Shown here in pieces: positions 16,684-25,334 of a DNA stretch of 64,000 nucleotides. The notes beneath the pieces were generated by a model. That model saw nothing but the letters and a program-made list of their open reading frames with translations, did no database searches and was not told the origin of the DNA. Positions within the stretch are counted from its first letter, which is position 1. Every line of letters begins with the position of its first letter. Origin of the DNA: Granulosicoccus sp965214025 (GTDB lineage: Bacteria > Pseudomonadota > Gammaproteobacteria > Granulosicoccales > Granulosicoccaceae); the NCBI GenBank assembly GCA_965214025.1, contig CBDCAW010000091.1, positions 1 through 64,000 on the forward strand. The letters are read 5' to 3'. A program made the position numbers and the translations under genes.

Positions 16684-17967
16684 ATGGCCTTCAGCCGTCG
16701 CGACTTTATCGGAGCCAGCGTAGCTGGCTTAGCTAGCGCTACCAGTGTAGCCAACATGGCCTTTGCTGCTGACAATACCGGATCTGCTCCGCAAATCGCC
16801 GGTAGCGAAGACGAGTACTGGGCGCGAATTGCAGCCGACTACAATCGTGAAGAGGGCGTGATTAACCTGGAGCATGGTTATTGGACCAAGCTCGCAGGTC
16901 CTGTGCAGAAAAAGTACGTTGAGCATCAGGAATACGTCAATCGACGCAATTCACTGTACGCACGCCAGGATTGGAAAGACGATCTCGCGCAGGTTCAGGA
17001 ACGCCTCGCCGAGCAGCTTCAATGCAAGCCATCCGAGATCGCCCTGACACGCAACGCCTCCGAGGCTCTGCAAGCGCTGATCGGCGGCTATCGTTCCCTG
17101 TCAAAAGGTGACGCTGTGTTGGTTTCCGATCTTGACTACCCCTCTGTCATGACAGGCTTCGACACACTTGCTGCCAGGCACGATGCTTCGGTGATCAAGA
17201 TCAATCTTCCTGAGCCTGCAACCTATGAGAACGTCATCGAGGCCTACGACAAGGCGATGGATGCAAATCCGAAAATTCGGTTGCTGCTGCTCACGCATGT
17301 GAGCAACCGTACCGGACTTGTGGTACCCGTACGCGAAATCGTCGAACGCGCCAAAGCACGCAACGTTGACGTGATTGTCGACACGGCGCACTCTTGGGGC
17401 CAGCTTGACTTTACAGTTGATGATCTCGGTGCCGATTTCATCGGCTTCAATCTGCACAAATGGGTTGGTGCCCCGCTCGGCGTAGGCTTTGTCTATATTC
17501 GTGAAAGTCGACTCGACACCATCGCGCCCGATATGTCCAGCTCCGAGTCGAATACGGACGAAACCGCCGGCCGTGTTTACGTCGGTACGATCAACTTCGC
17601 TGCCGTTCGCGCTGTCATCGACGCGCTGGACTACTGTAACGAAGTTGGCTGGCAGAACAAGGAGAAGCGATTTCGCGCCCTTCGTGATGTTTGGGCAACC
17701 GAAGCACGAAAGCTGCCGAAAGTTCAGGTACTGACCCCGGACGATCCGCGTCTGTATACCGGACTCACCTCGTTTCGTCTGAAAGACCAGACCAGCGACG
17801 AAGCGAACGAGGCATTGGCGAAGCGCCTGCTTGATGACCACGGCATTTTCACTGTCTATCGAAGCGGTGTCGCCAAAGGCTCTTGCATACGGGTAACCCC
17901 AGGGCTCGAGAACACGGAAGAAGACTGCGCGCGCCTGCTGGACGCCATTCGTACCATTGCGGCGTGA
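16684..17967 (+). CDS. Tat-exported PLP-dependent aminotransferase class V (isopenicillin-N-epimerase/cysteine-desulfurase fold)
   Basis: About 427 residues. The leader begins MAFSRRDFIGASVAGLA, a twin-arginine signal (SRRDFIG), with cleavage near AFA-AD. The body is fold-type I class V: VSDLDYPSVMTGF, the cofactor Asp in VIVDTAHSWGQLDF and the Schiff-base Lys in GFNLHKWVGAPLG. ATG 16684 has GGAG 6 nt upstream; an in-frame ATG at 16672 is the less likely start. Base composition is less GC-rich than the neighbouring TRAP genes. The export of a folded, cofactor-loaded enzyme suits Tat. The substrate is unknown; isopenicillin-N epimerase-like is only a family label. Confidence 0.88.
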   Translation: MAFSRRDFIGASVAGLASATSVANMAFAADNTGSAPQIAGSEDEYWARIAADYNREEGVINLEHGYWTKLAGPVQKKYVEHQEYVNRRNSLYARQDWKDDLAQVQERLAEQLQCKPSEIALTRNASEALQALIGGYRSLSKGDAVLVSDLDYPSVMTGFDTLAARHDASVIKINLPEPATYENVIEAYDKAMDANPKIRLLLLTHVSNRTGLVVPVREIVERAKARNVDVIVDTAHSWGQLDFTVDDLGADFIGFNLHKWVGAPLGVGFVYIRESRLDTIAPDMSSSESNTDETAGRVYVGTINFAAVRAVIDALDYCNEVGWQNKEKRFRALRDVWATEARKLPKVQVLTPDDPRLYTGLTSFRLKDQTSDEANEALAKRLLDDHGIFTVYRSGVAKGSCIRVTPGLENTEEDCARLLDAIRTIAA

Positions 17968-17991
17968 AATATTTTTTCTGATACGTTGGTC

Positions 17992-18019
17992 CCGTCAGGC
18001 ACCTCGTCGTGCCTGACGG
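17992..18019. terminator. Strong hairpin after the PLP-enzyme gene
   Basis: CCGTCAGGCAC, a 6-nt loop and GTGCCTGACGG make a perfect 11-bp stem 25 nt past the stop of the PLP-enzyme gene. There is no T-run directly after it on the plus strand. It could end the ridA-PLP transcript, or be a transposon scar, since a transposase fragment starts here on the other strand. Confidence 0.45.
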
Positions 18020-18193
18020 CAATGGCACCCGGAGAAGGGTGGCGATATCGGCTCGTTTCACGTTGCCAACCTTGTCGAATGCGGAGTAGGGCAGCGGTAC
18101 CCCGTCGTACTTGATCGAGATCGTTCCGTCCGGGTAGTCGAACACCGTCACACGCTTGCGGCGGGATTGACCGTCGCGATATTTGCCCGGCAC
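18016..18193 (-). pseudogene. C-terminal fragment of an ISNCY-type transposase
   Basis: On the minus strand, residues such as RVTVFDYPDGTISIKYDG and LPYSAFDK resemble the conserved C-terminal tail of ISNCY-family transposases (pattern V-EYPDG---I-Y-G--LPYS-FDK). Only about 45 residues match. The DDE core is absent and there is no start context, so it is a scar of a lost element between the PLP-enzyme gene and the MFS gene. The family label rests on recognition of this tail only. Confidence 0.45.
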
Positions 18194-18275
18194 AGTGCCT
18201 CATCGAAGTCGAATCGAAGATCTGCTTTTGTCCTTGTCTGCTCGGCCCCCTTCTTACTCCGCCCAAGATTCAGCG

Positions 18276-19514
18276 GTGAGCGCAGTACAACCATCATCGC
18301 CGACACCGGCGTCGCTTTCGCCTAAGCAGGCATCGATACCGGAGCTCGTGGCGATCGCCTCGCTACTCATGGCGACGGTGGCCCTGTCCATCGACATCAT
18401 GCTGCCGGCCCTCGATGATATGGCCCGAGAGCTCGGCGTGGCTGCCGGTAACGATCGGCAGCATGTCATCCTCGCGCTCTTCGCCGGTTTCACACTCGGC
18501 CAGCTCGTCTTCGGTCCGCTCTCGGACAGCATCGGTCGACGTCCGTCAATCTTCGCGGGTGCCGTCCTCTATGTGCTCGGCAGCGCTGTATGTGCCTCCG
18601 CGACAAGCTTCGAGACCTTGATCGCGGGTCGCGTACTGCAGGGGGTTGGGGCCGCGGGTCCACGGATCGTCACGGTCGCGTTGATCCGCGATCGGCTGGC
18701 GGGCGCGGAGATGGCGCGCGTAATGTCGCTTATCATGGGCTTGTTCATCATGGTGCCGGTCCTGGCGCCGGCACTTGGGCAGTTGCTGCTGTTCGTCATG
18801 CCGTGGCGAGGACTGTTCGTGGTGCTGTCGGTGCTGTGCGTGACGGGAGGGGCGTGGCTGGCGCTGCGTCAGGGAGAGACGCTCGAAGAGCCGCGCGCAC
18901 TGCGCCCGGGGCTGCTCGGACAGGCCTTACTGGAGGTACTCACGAGTGCGAAGCCGATGCTATTCACCGTGGCGGGAGGTTGCTGCTACGGCGCGTTGAT
19001 GGGGTACATCAACGCCTCTCAGCAGATATTCCAGGACCTCTTCGACGTTGGGGATCGCTACGTGGTCCTTTTCGGGGCGTCGGCGGCCTTCATCTCGGTG
19101 GCCACGCTGATCAACAGCCACCTCGTCAAGCGCTTTCGACCCGAGGCTGTGTGCTGGACAGCCGTCGCCGTGCAGTTGATCTGGACGATCCTGTTCGCTC
19201 TCGCCGCCTGGCTCGCCCTGGACGACGTGTCGCTCCGCGCGTGGCTTGTCTTCCTGTGGCCGACGCTCTTCCTGCTCGGGCTGACGTTCGGGAACTTCAA
19301 CGCGATCGCGCTGAATGATCTCGGTCACGTGGCTGGGCTCGCCTCCGGGGTGGTCGCGTCGCTAACAACGGCATTGAGCACCGTGATCGCCGGTGCCGTG
19401 GGGCTGCGCTTCGACATGAGCGTGGTGCCGATCGTTGCCGGGTTCGGCATCTTCGGCGCACTCGCGCTCGCTTCCATGAGCGTGTCGCTCGTGCTGGAGT
19501 CTCGCAAGATGTGA
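18276..19514 (+). CDS. MFS drug-resistance transporter, Bcr/CflA family
   Basis: About 412 residues with 12 predicted membrane segments starting near residue 20 (IASLLMATVALSIDIMLPAL, the Bcr/CflA start pattern). The loop motif GPLSDSIGRRPSIFAGA follows, then GRVLQGVGAAGPRIVTVALIRD. Bcr/CflA pumps export drugs or small metabolites by proton antiport. The GTG at 18276 is preferred; an upstream ATG at 18183 would add a non-conserved stretch over the transposase scar. It ends shortly before an 11-G run. Confidence 0.88.
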   Translation: MSAVQPSSPTPASLSPKQASIPELVAIASLLMATVALSIDIMLPALDDMARELGVAAGNDRQHVILALFAGFTLGQLVFGPLSDSIGRRPSIFAGAVLYVLGSAVCASATSFETLIAGRVLQGVGAAGPRIVTVALIRDRLAGAEMARVMSLIMGLFIMVPVLAPALGQLLLFVMPWRGLFVVLSVLCVTGGAWLALRQGETLEEPRALRPGLLGQALLEVLTSAKPMLFTVAGGCCYGALMGYINASQQIFQDLFDVGDRYVVLFGASAAFISVATLINSHLVKRFRPEAVCWTAVAVQLIWTILFALAAWLALDDVSLRAWLVFLWPTLFLLGLTFGNFNAIALNDLGHVAGLASGVVASLTTALSTVIAGAVGLRFDMSVVPIVAGFGIFGALALASMSVSLVLESRKM

Positions 19515-20114
19515 TGGTGGAAAGGGAAAAGGGGGGGGGGGGCTACGTTTCGCACTACAAGCGATCTGCAGCATGTGACTCGCCGTTAGTGCGCCGTGTC
19601 GAGCCATCATCGCACGGCGGGGCTTTGATTGCTTCCTCTTCAGTGACACCGGGCCGACCCCCCTTCTTCAGCGGAAGGTCTGTCTCTGCCGGCGCTTTTT
19701 TGGAATCCTGGTCATTCATCGTTTCTGACTCACCAATTGACAAACGGTCTCACTGGCAGGCAAGGATTGACATCTGCTTCGTTTCAGCTCAATGCCATGC
19801 GACCATTGCGTTTGGGCAAGGACGACAGCGAACGACCATCAACTACTGTGTGACCGCTCGATATGTATGAACACGCAACGTGGGCCCAATCTTTCGATGA
19901 AACGCCGGTTCCTATAGATTGTGGTCGCGATCAGGGGCGGTAGAAATCCATCCCTGAACAGCAGTTCCCGGCCAACTGAGCAGTTCCGACCAGTTCCGCG
20001 ACACGGTTCTGCTGGCCGCGCAACGCCTACAGCCCGTGATAGCTGATCGTGAAATACAGTGGTCTGGTTGAGGTGGTCGTCATCGAAGGCGTCTGGAATA
20101 GCGTGGCTTGCGTT
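19515..20114. other. Non-coding stretch with a G-run and one weak small reading frame
   Basis: A run of about 11 G (19532-19542) follows the MFS gene. The only candidate gene is a hydrophilic 62-aa frame on the minus strand (19555-19743, possible second Met at residue 9). It is rich in Lys, Glu and Gly, has no hallmark domain and could be a small hypothetical protein or chance. The rest holds nothing I can identify. Confidence 0.35.
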
Positions 20115-20983
20115 TTATTCGGAGCCTGGCGCATCGGCAATGATCACCAGCTTCGGACCCAGTTTCGCAATCAGACGCCAGAGCGTTTCCCAGTCCGGTA
20201 CCTCGATGTCCTGCAGGTACGTCTGCATCTTTGCCCACAGATTGGTCTTGATGCGTGTTTTGGCGCGAGCCGCCTTGAACAAGGAGAACGCGCCGAAAGC
20301 GAGGCCGGCGCTCGCCGCGCTCACACCCTGATGCTCGACCAGCAGAACTGCGCTCCAGTCGTTGACTGCACCCTCGGCCAACAGGATGCAGAAGGCCAGC
20401 ACACCAAGCGCAACGATCGATGCACGTGTCGGCACGGTATATTTTTCCCGCGCTTGTTCTGTGCTCTGTCCCATTGGATCTCCCTTCACGGGTCTGATCA
20501 AGAGCCAGGTTGCCAGAGAAACAATTGCGGTGATCCCGCCCATCCCGGCGAAGTGCGTTGTCACGCCGATGGCGTTACCGGCAGCCAGGGCGCCGCATCC
20601 AGCTCCGACCATGCCGCCGACACTGTGCATGCCGTGGAAAGAGGCGAAGATGGACTTTCCGGACGCACGCTCGGCCGCAGCACCCTCGAGGTTCATGGTG
20701 ACATCGACCATGCCAACCATCATCCCGTAGCAGCCGAGCGCGAAAACCACTGTCAGGTATCCGACGTTCGATGCCCAGCCGAGCAGTACGAAAGCGGCGG
20801 AACTGCCGAACAACCCGACGATGAGTGGTAAACGTGATCCGAATCGATCGGCGATGCCTCCTGTGAGGTTCATCGCTGCGAGTGCACCCACGGCGATTGC
20901 GGGCAGCGCGAGGCCGAGCATTGCCTCGCTGATATCGAGAGATGCGCGCACTTGCGGGATGCGAGTAACCCAGTTGGCAAAAG
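20115..20983 (-). pseudogene. MFS transporter remnant, truncated at both ends
   Basis: The core is an MFS protein (FANWVTRIPQVRASLDISEAM read just upstream of the first ATG, then GGIADRFGSRLPLIVG and FHGMHSVGGMVGAG). The N-terminus is missing: the match starts abruptly near 20983, directly abutting a DUF6958 fragment. About eight membrane segments remain. From about 20276 the frame runs into an unrelated 53-residue tail (KAARAKTRIK onward) and stops at 20115. The open frame with an ATG start spans 20115-20951 (278 aa), but an MFS protein of this sort needs about 390. It is most likely a non-functional mosaic left by two deletions. Confidence 0.65.
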
Positions 20984-21168
20984 ATTCGGTAGAACCGCGT
21001 CTTTCGCCTCGGCGACCGTCATTCCAGGGGCGTCAGTCGGCAGGACCGGAAGCAAGGCTTCCCGCATGGCCTCGAACTTGGCTCGATTCACACGCTCTGT
21101 ATGTATGACCTGTGATGACCTGATGACGTGATGCTCTCTATCTCGATCTTCTCATCGGCGTCACGCAT
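20984..21168 (-). pseudogene. DUF6958-family protein fragment
   Basis: The ATG at 21168 overlaps the end of the DUF6151 gene and reads MRDADEKIEIESI. A frame change near 21095 then leads to NRAKFEAMREALLPVLP and GMTVAEAKDAVLPNLLP. This matches the N-terminal half of small DUF6958 proteins; the usual C-terminal half is absent because the match ends at the junction with the MFS remnant. It is both frameshifted and truncated, so certainly non-functional. The assignment is from the conserved MREALL-VLP-PGMT pattern. Confidence 0.5.
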
Positions 21169-21715
21169 TGATGCCTCCTGTTACCGGCATCTTCGGATTG
21201 CGAAAGCCCATGGCGACCCAGGCGCCGAACAGCTTGGCGAAAAATGCCAGGTTCTGTTTTCTGGCGTTGGGAACATCATCGGGCAGCACGGCACCTTCCG
21301 GAAGGTCCGAGGTCATCGTCCGCAGCTCCAGGCGGGGCAGGGCGCCATCAGGCCATAGGCCACCATAAAGGCTAAGCCAGTGACCGCCATCGAACTCCAG
21401 GTAGACCGGCGTGTTGCAACAGGCGGCAACAACCCGACGGGTAGCGGCCTCGGACGACAGCCGAAATGCCTTGAGCTCACTCTCGCCTTCGATGATGCTC
21501 GCTCGGTCCTTGCGGTACAGCACGAATCGTGTTGCTCCGATCTTGTTCATAATTGTTGGAGCACCCGGCAATGCCTGCAGTCTGGTTCCGGCTTCCCGGC
21601 AGCTCGTGCAACAACATTCGGCACTGATGATGGGTGCTTTCTCGACCTCGATGCGGACCTTGCCGCACGTGCATTTCAACGTCGTGACGTTCGTTCGATC
21701 AGCAGATATCGACAT
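21161..21715 (-). CDS. GFA-like zinc protein (DUF6151 family)
   Basis: A 184-residue protein with cysteine motifs typical of the glutathione-dependent formaldehyde-activating (GFA/CENP-V) fold: CTCGKV, CCCTSC and CCNTPVYLEF, which bind structural or catalytic zinc. It lacks a signal peptide. DUF6151 members have this layout; their substrates are not established. The gene is on the same strand as the VOC, hydrolase and transglutaminase genes downstream of tetR, but 100 nt separate it from the VOC gene. Confidence 0.75.
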   Translation of the reverse strand: MSISADRTNVTTLKCTCGKVRIEVEKAPIISAECCCTSCREAGTRLQALPGAPTIMNKIGATRFVLYRKDRASIIEGESELKAFRLSSEAATRRVVAACCNTPVYLEFDGGHWLSLYGGLWPDGALPRLELRTMTSDLPEGAVLPDDVPNARKQNLAFFAKLFGAWVAMGFRNPKMPVTGGINA

Positions 21716-21820
21716 GCCTGGTTCCTCTGTTTTTCAGTACGGTCTCAAGGTTCACCCACGAACGCTCGAACCCGTGATCGTCGAACCCGTGAATAACGTG
21801 TGCGCTCTGCCTGACCCTGT

Positions 21821-22168
21821 TCAGCTCCCCTCGAGCAGCCCGACTTCATTGCCTTCGGGATCGGCGAATTGACAATACCTGAGGGTGTCGAAGCCCTTGA
21901 TAGCAACCGGATCCGGAAGATTGACGCCGTCGCCTCGAAGGCGTTCGACATGCTTGTCCAGATCGGACACTTTCAGCGAGACGGTCGTCTGACCCGATTG
22001 GCGGGGATCATCCAGAACCTGAAACAGGACGCATCCGGCCAGATCCCATTCATGGCAACTGGGCATCGGTTCCCGATCCCACGTGCGCTCCAGTACATTG
22101 CTCCACCAGTCGGACAGACCGGCGAAGTCTTTCGCATGCACGCTGACAAACACATTGCTGACGTTCAT
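21821..22168 (-). CDS. VOC (glyoxalase/bleomycin-resistance fold) protein
   Basis: A 115-residue single-domain VOC protein: an N-terminal strand (NVFVSVHAKDFAGLSDWWSNVL), the middle strand pair, and the C-terminal DPEGNEVGLLEG, which holds the metal-binding Glu position. Proteins of this sort act as small-molecule lyases, dioxygenases or resistance proteins; the substrate is not predictable. It lies 60 nt downstream of the PhnB-like gene on the same strand, in the tetR-associated set. Confidence 0.8.
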   Translation of the reverse strand: MNVSNVFVSVHAKDFAGLSDWWSNVLERTWDREPMPSCHEWDLAGCVLFQVLDDPRQSGQTTVSLKVSDLDKHVERLRGDGVNLPDPVAIKGFDTLRYCQFADPEGNEVGLLEGS

Positions 22169-22228
22169 TCTGATGCCCTCCTTGCTAGTGAGTACCTGTG
22201 TGTGATGGATTGAATTGACGCGTTCAAC

Positions 22229-22711
22229 TCAGTCATTCGATCCTTCGGCAGCGGCTTCTATCGTGGCGACGTCCAGCTTCACCATCTGGACCATCGCCTC
22301 CATCACACGCTTCGCCTTTGCCCGGTCCGGGTCGGCGAGCAGGCGTGGCAGGATGTGAGGAACGACCTGCCAGTGCAGACCAAATCGATCCTTGATCCAG
22401 CCGCACTGGATCGGTTCGCCACCGTCAGACAGTGCCTCCCAATAGCGGTCGATCTCGGCCTGATCGGCGCAGTCGATCGAAAGCGAAACCGCGTCGGTGA
22501 AGGGATGCCCCGGACCGCCGTTCATCGCAGTAAAACTGCGGCCCGACAGCGAGAACGCGACCGTGATCACGTCACCCTCCTTGCCACCCGGATAGTCGAT
22601 CGTGGAACGCGTCACCTCGTCGATGGCACTATCGGGAAACATCCCCGTATAGAACTCGGCCGCCTCTTCGGCCTGACCGTCAAACCACAGGAAGGTGCTG
22701 ATCTTGTCCAT
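22229..22711 (-). CDS. PhnB-like VOC protein
   Basis: About 160 residues: ISTFLWFDGQAEEAAEFYTGMFPDS at the N-terminus, GRSFTAMNGGP, SLSIDCADQAEIDRYWEAL, and a C-terminal CGWIKDRFGLHWQVVP, the classic pattern of the PhnB / 3-demethylubiquinone-methyltransferase-like VOC family. ATG 22711 is preferred, with GAGGAG 8 nt upstream inside the end of the hydrolase gene; a GTG at 22720 overlapping that stop is the alternative. No methyltransferase domain is present despite the family's old name. Confidence 0.82.
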   Translation of the reverse strand: MDKISTFLWFDGQAEEAAEFYTGMFPDSAIDEVTRSTIDYPGGKEGDVITVAFSLSGRSFTAMNGGPGHPFTDAVSLSIDCADQAEIDRYWEALSDGGEPIQCGWIKDRFGLHWQVVPHILPRLLADPDRAKAKRVMEAMVQMVKLDVATIEAAAEGSND

Positions 22712-22716
22712 GGCAA

Positions 22717-23703
22717 TCACTCCTCTTTCGGTTGGGGTAGTTTGTTGACGAACGCGGCCACGCGCGATGCGATCGTCTGCGACGCAGCGTCAGAAACGAT
22801 GTGGCCGAGTCCCTCCACGAGCTCGACTTGGGCGTCAGGCAGGGCAGCGGCCGTGCTCTCGGCATGCGAAACCGGGAACAACGGATCGTCACTGCCGTGG
22901 ATCACCAGTGCCGGGAGCTCGACGGTGCCGAGCGGATCCCTTCGATCACCGCTTGCCGTCGCCGCCGCGCCCTGGCGGGCTGGAGCATTCGTATCGCCGG
23001 CCGCTCCGTCAGCCTCGACACGCGAGGCGATCTCGGCGTCGCTCATCTTGAACGCGTTACCTTCGAACGCCTTGTAGAGTTCGGAGTATTGCTGAACTCG
23101 CCCCTCAACCGTTGGGGCCGGAGGTTGCATCATGGCCTTCATGGCCGGGCCGAACGGTAGTTCAGGATCGCCACTGGTCGAGGCAACCGATATCAGCGAT
23201 AGGGTTCGATCCGGGTGCTCGATAGCGACGGTCTGCGCGATCATGCCACCCAGGGAGGCACCCATGACATGGGCCCGCTCGATGCCGGCGGCATCAAGGA
23301 CTGCCACCGTGTCCTGTGCCATGTCGGACAGTGTGTAGGCGACGGGCGGTTGCGCTCCGGTGGATAACGCCTCAATAATTTTCTCAGTCGGCGGAGGCGC
23401 ACCCTGTTCGCTCAGAATCGTACTTCGGCCGGCATCGCGACTGTCGAACCGAACGACACGGAAGCCTTCGGCGACGAGCGCGTCGGTCAGTGCATCGCCA
23501 CCGGGTCTGACCGCCGCGGCCAGACCTTCGATCATGATTAACGGCGGACCTTCTGTCTCACCAAAGAGTTGGTAGGACAGTTCGATGTCGCCATGGGTCG
23601 CGATCTGAACGTCCTGAGCTTCAAGCGTGCTTGCGATACACAGGCAGAGCACAAGCGCCGCAACGGCGCTTGAGACAGACATATCCTTGAACATTCCACT
23701 CAT
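22717..23703 (-). CDS. Exported alpha/beta hydrolase
   Basis: A 328-residue protein with an N-terminal hydrophobic leader (residues 9-28, cleavage near LEA-QD) and an alpha/beta-hydrolase core. The nucleophile elbow is GASLGG, the acid is probably in GSDDPLF, and the catalytic His is in GLGHIV. It resembles aclacinomycin-methylesterase-like hydrolases. The start overlaps the transglutaminase stop (ATGA), and the next gene follows at once, so it belongs to the tetR-side operon. The substrate is unknown. Confidence 0.85.
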   Translation of the reverse strand: MSGMFKDMSVSSAVAALVLCLCIASTLEAQDVQIATHGDIELSYQLFGETEGPPLIMIEGLAAAVRPGGDALTDALVAEGFRVVRFDSRDAGRSTILSEQGAPPPTEKIIEALSTGAQPPVAYTLSDMAQDTVAVLDAAGIERAHVMGASLGGMIAQTVAIEHPDRTLSLISVASTSGDPELPFGPAMKAMMQPPAPTVEGRVQQYSELYKAFEGNAFKMSDAEIASRVEADGAAGDTNAPARQGAAATASGDRRDPLGTVELPALVIHGSDDPLFPVSHAESTAAALPDAQVELVEGLGHIVSDAASQTIASRVAAFVNKLPQPKEE

Positions 23704-24629
23704 GCCACTTCCTCCTTGTGATTGGCACCTGCCGAAACGTCAGTCACAGGTTCCAACCGATCTCGCAGCGCGTTGAAGACCTCTGACGGCACACGAACGC
23801 GATCATCATTTGCGTAAAGATCGCGCAGTGCGTCGATGTGCTTGTCCGGTTCCCGACTCAGTGTTGCAAGCCGGTCGAAGAACGCCAATTGTTCCTCATT
23901 CAGCGCTTCATCGGGCGGTGGCTGTGCACCCCACACGTCCCAGGGTTGCAGTTCCATGCGGTTGAGCGCGGCGATATCGCGCACCAGATTGCCCGCCACC
24001 ATCCATAGTCCGTGCAACCCGACGAAAGAGATCCCGAACTGCGAAGGTTTCGCCCGTCCGCTGCGACACAACTGCCAGGCATCGCCCGCCACCCGCATGT
24101 GATCGCGCGGTACGTCGGCAGTGTCGTGTGAGACAGACAGTTTTTTTCGCCAGATGGCATCGAACTGTGGATCAGCGAACCTCCATTTGCCATCAGTCCT
24201 GTCCTGGTATTCACAGACCCAATGATCCTCGAAGGAGCCGGGGTTGAAATACGAGCCAAACCCGCAACGAGCCCGGGCCGGGATGTCTTTTTCACGCAAG
24301 GCACCGATCAGCAACAACACGTAGTTGCGGCAGCGACCGGCGATGCGGTTTTCCGCCGCTCGCGTCTCGGTCAAGGGTTGATCGTCTAGGTCGAGGATAC
24401 GATTGATGATCGCTTCCAAGGAGCGCAGATGAATATCGTCTGTGCGCTCTTCAGACAGATCGCAGTCGTAGAAGTCCTTCGCCACAGCGTCGTGGATCAT
24501 CAGCCCCTGGATCGCCGCCATCAGTTCGTGGACATCGTCCGGAAGCACACGAAGGGCATCGGCGTGTTGAACTGGAGCACTGAGCGAGGAGTGCTGGACA
24601 AAGATGTTATCGGTGGTCGCGTCAGTCAT
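23700..24629 (-). CDS. Transglutaminase-like cysteine-protease-fold protein
   Basis: About 309 residues, no signal peptide. The transglutaminase-like catalytic triad is visible as Cys in AGRCRNYVLLL, His in DHWVCEY and Asp in FADPQFD, in the usual order and spacing. ATG 24629 overlaps the tetR stop by 4 nt; a longer frame to 24680 lies inside tetR. Bacterial members are mostly proteases or peptide cross-linkers of unknown substrate. Operon position: first gene after tetR and coupled to the exported hydrolase. Confidence 0.8.
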   Translation of the reverse strand: MTDATTDNIFVQHSSLSAPVQHADALRVLPDDVHELMAAIQGLMIHDAVAKDFYDCDLSEERTDDIHLRSLEAIINRILDLDDQPLTETRAAENRIAGRCRNYVLLLIGALREKDIPARARCGFGSYFNPGSFEDHWVCEYQDRTDGKWRFADPQFDAIWRKKLSVSHDTADVPRDHMRVAGDAWQLCRSGRAKPSQFGISFVGLHGLWMVAGNLVRDIAALNRMELQPWDVWGAQPPPDEALNEEQLAFFDRLATLSREPDKHIDALRDLYANDDRVRVPSEVFNALRDRLEPVTDVSAGANHKEEVA

Positions 24630-25267
24630 GATTGATTGCCTCCTGATCGGTTCTTGTTGAACAGCAATTCGATGTAGCAACGCAGATGCCCCACGCTGTC
24701 GCGCGCCAGCTCGGCGTTGCCGGTGGCCTTGGCCAGGATGAAGGCACCTTGCAGGACAGCCTGTGTGTGTCGGGCGAGACTTTCGGCCGTCCAGTCTCCG
24801 CAGATGCCGTGTTCATCGATCGCGGCCGAGAAGTCCGCCTCGAGCGTTGCCGCGTGTCCGAGAATGCTGCTCGCACAGGCATCCCGGATGGCGGGAGTCG
24901 TTGCGTGAACCTCCTGCGTCATGGTGCCCACCAGGCAGGTGTATTCGAAGGTTTCTCCACCCATGATGGATCGGCGAAAGTCGAGATAGGCCAGAACACG
25001 ATCCAGCGGATCGTCAGGGTCGTGATAGGGCGCAGCGGCGAACAGCGCGCTGGTCGTCTCTGCCCAATAGTCAGCTGCCGCCACACCAAGTGCCTCCTTC
25101 GTCTTGAAGTGATGGAAGAAGGCGCCCTTTGTGACACCCGCCGCCTGACAGAGATCGTCTACTGAGGTGGCGGCAAACCCCTTCTGCCGGATGATGTCTC
25201 GGGCAGCCTCCAGCAAGCGCGTTCGCGCATCGCCGCGCTCGGGTGATTGCTTGGTAGGTCTTGCCAT
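24626..25267 (-). CDS. TetR/AcrR-family regulator
   Basis: A 213-residue regulator with the N-terminal TetR HTH (TRLLEAARDIIRQKGFAATSVDDLCQAAGVTKGAFFHHFKTKEAL) and an alpha-helical ligand domain. ATG 25267 is used; an in-frame upstream start at 25279 would run into the operator. It heads a minus-strand operon and diverges from the RibD/DHFR-like gene. The inverted repeat at 25278-25295, right before its start codon, is the likely autoregulatory operator for both directions. Confidence 0.9.
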   Translation of the reverse strand: MARPTKQSPERGDARTRLLEAARDIIRQKGFAATSVDDLCQAAGVTKGAFFHHFKTKEALGVAAADYWAETTSALFAAAPYHDPDDPLDRVLAYLDFRRSIMGGETFEYTCLVGTMTQEVHATTPAIRDACASSILGHAATLEADFSAAIDEHGICGDWTAESLARHTQAVLQGAFILAKATGNAELARDSVGHLRCYIELLFNKNRSGGNQS

Positions 25268-25277
25268 GATGTAAAAC

Positions 25278-25295
25278 ATACCGTACAGTCGGTAT
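25278..25295. promoter_or_regulatory. Candidate TetR operator
   Basis: ATACCG and CGGTAT flank a 6-nt centre, giving an 18-bp imperfect palindrome 10 nt upstream of the tetR start and 40 nt upstream of the divergent RibD/DHFR-like gene. The ACCGTACNGTCGGT form is typical of operators bound by TetR regulators of this HTH type. The assignment is by position and symmetry. Confidence 0.6.
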
Positions 25296-25334
25296 TAAAT
25301 CAAGCAACAGCTCGACGCTTCGAGTAACCAAGAG

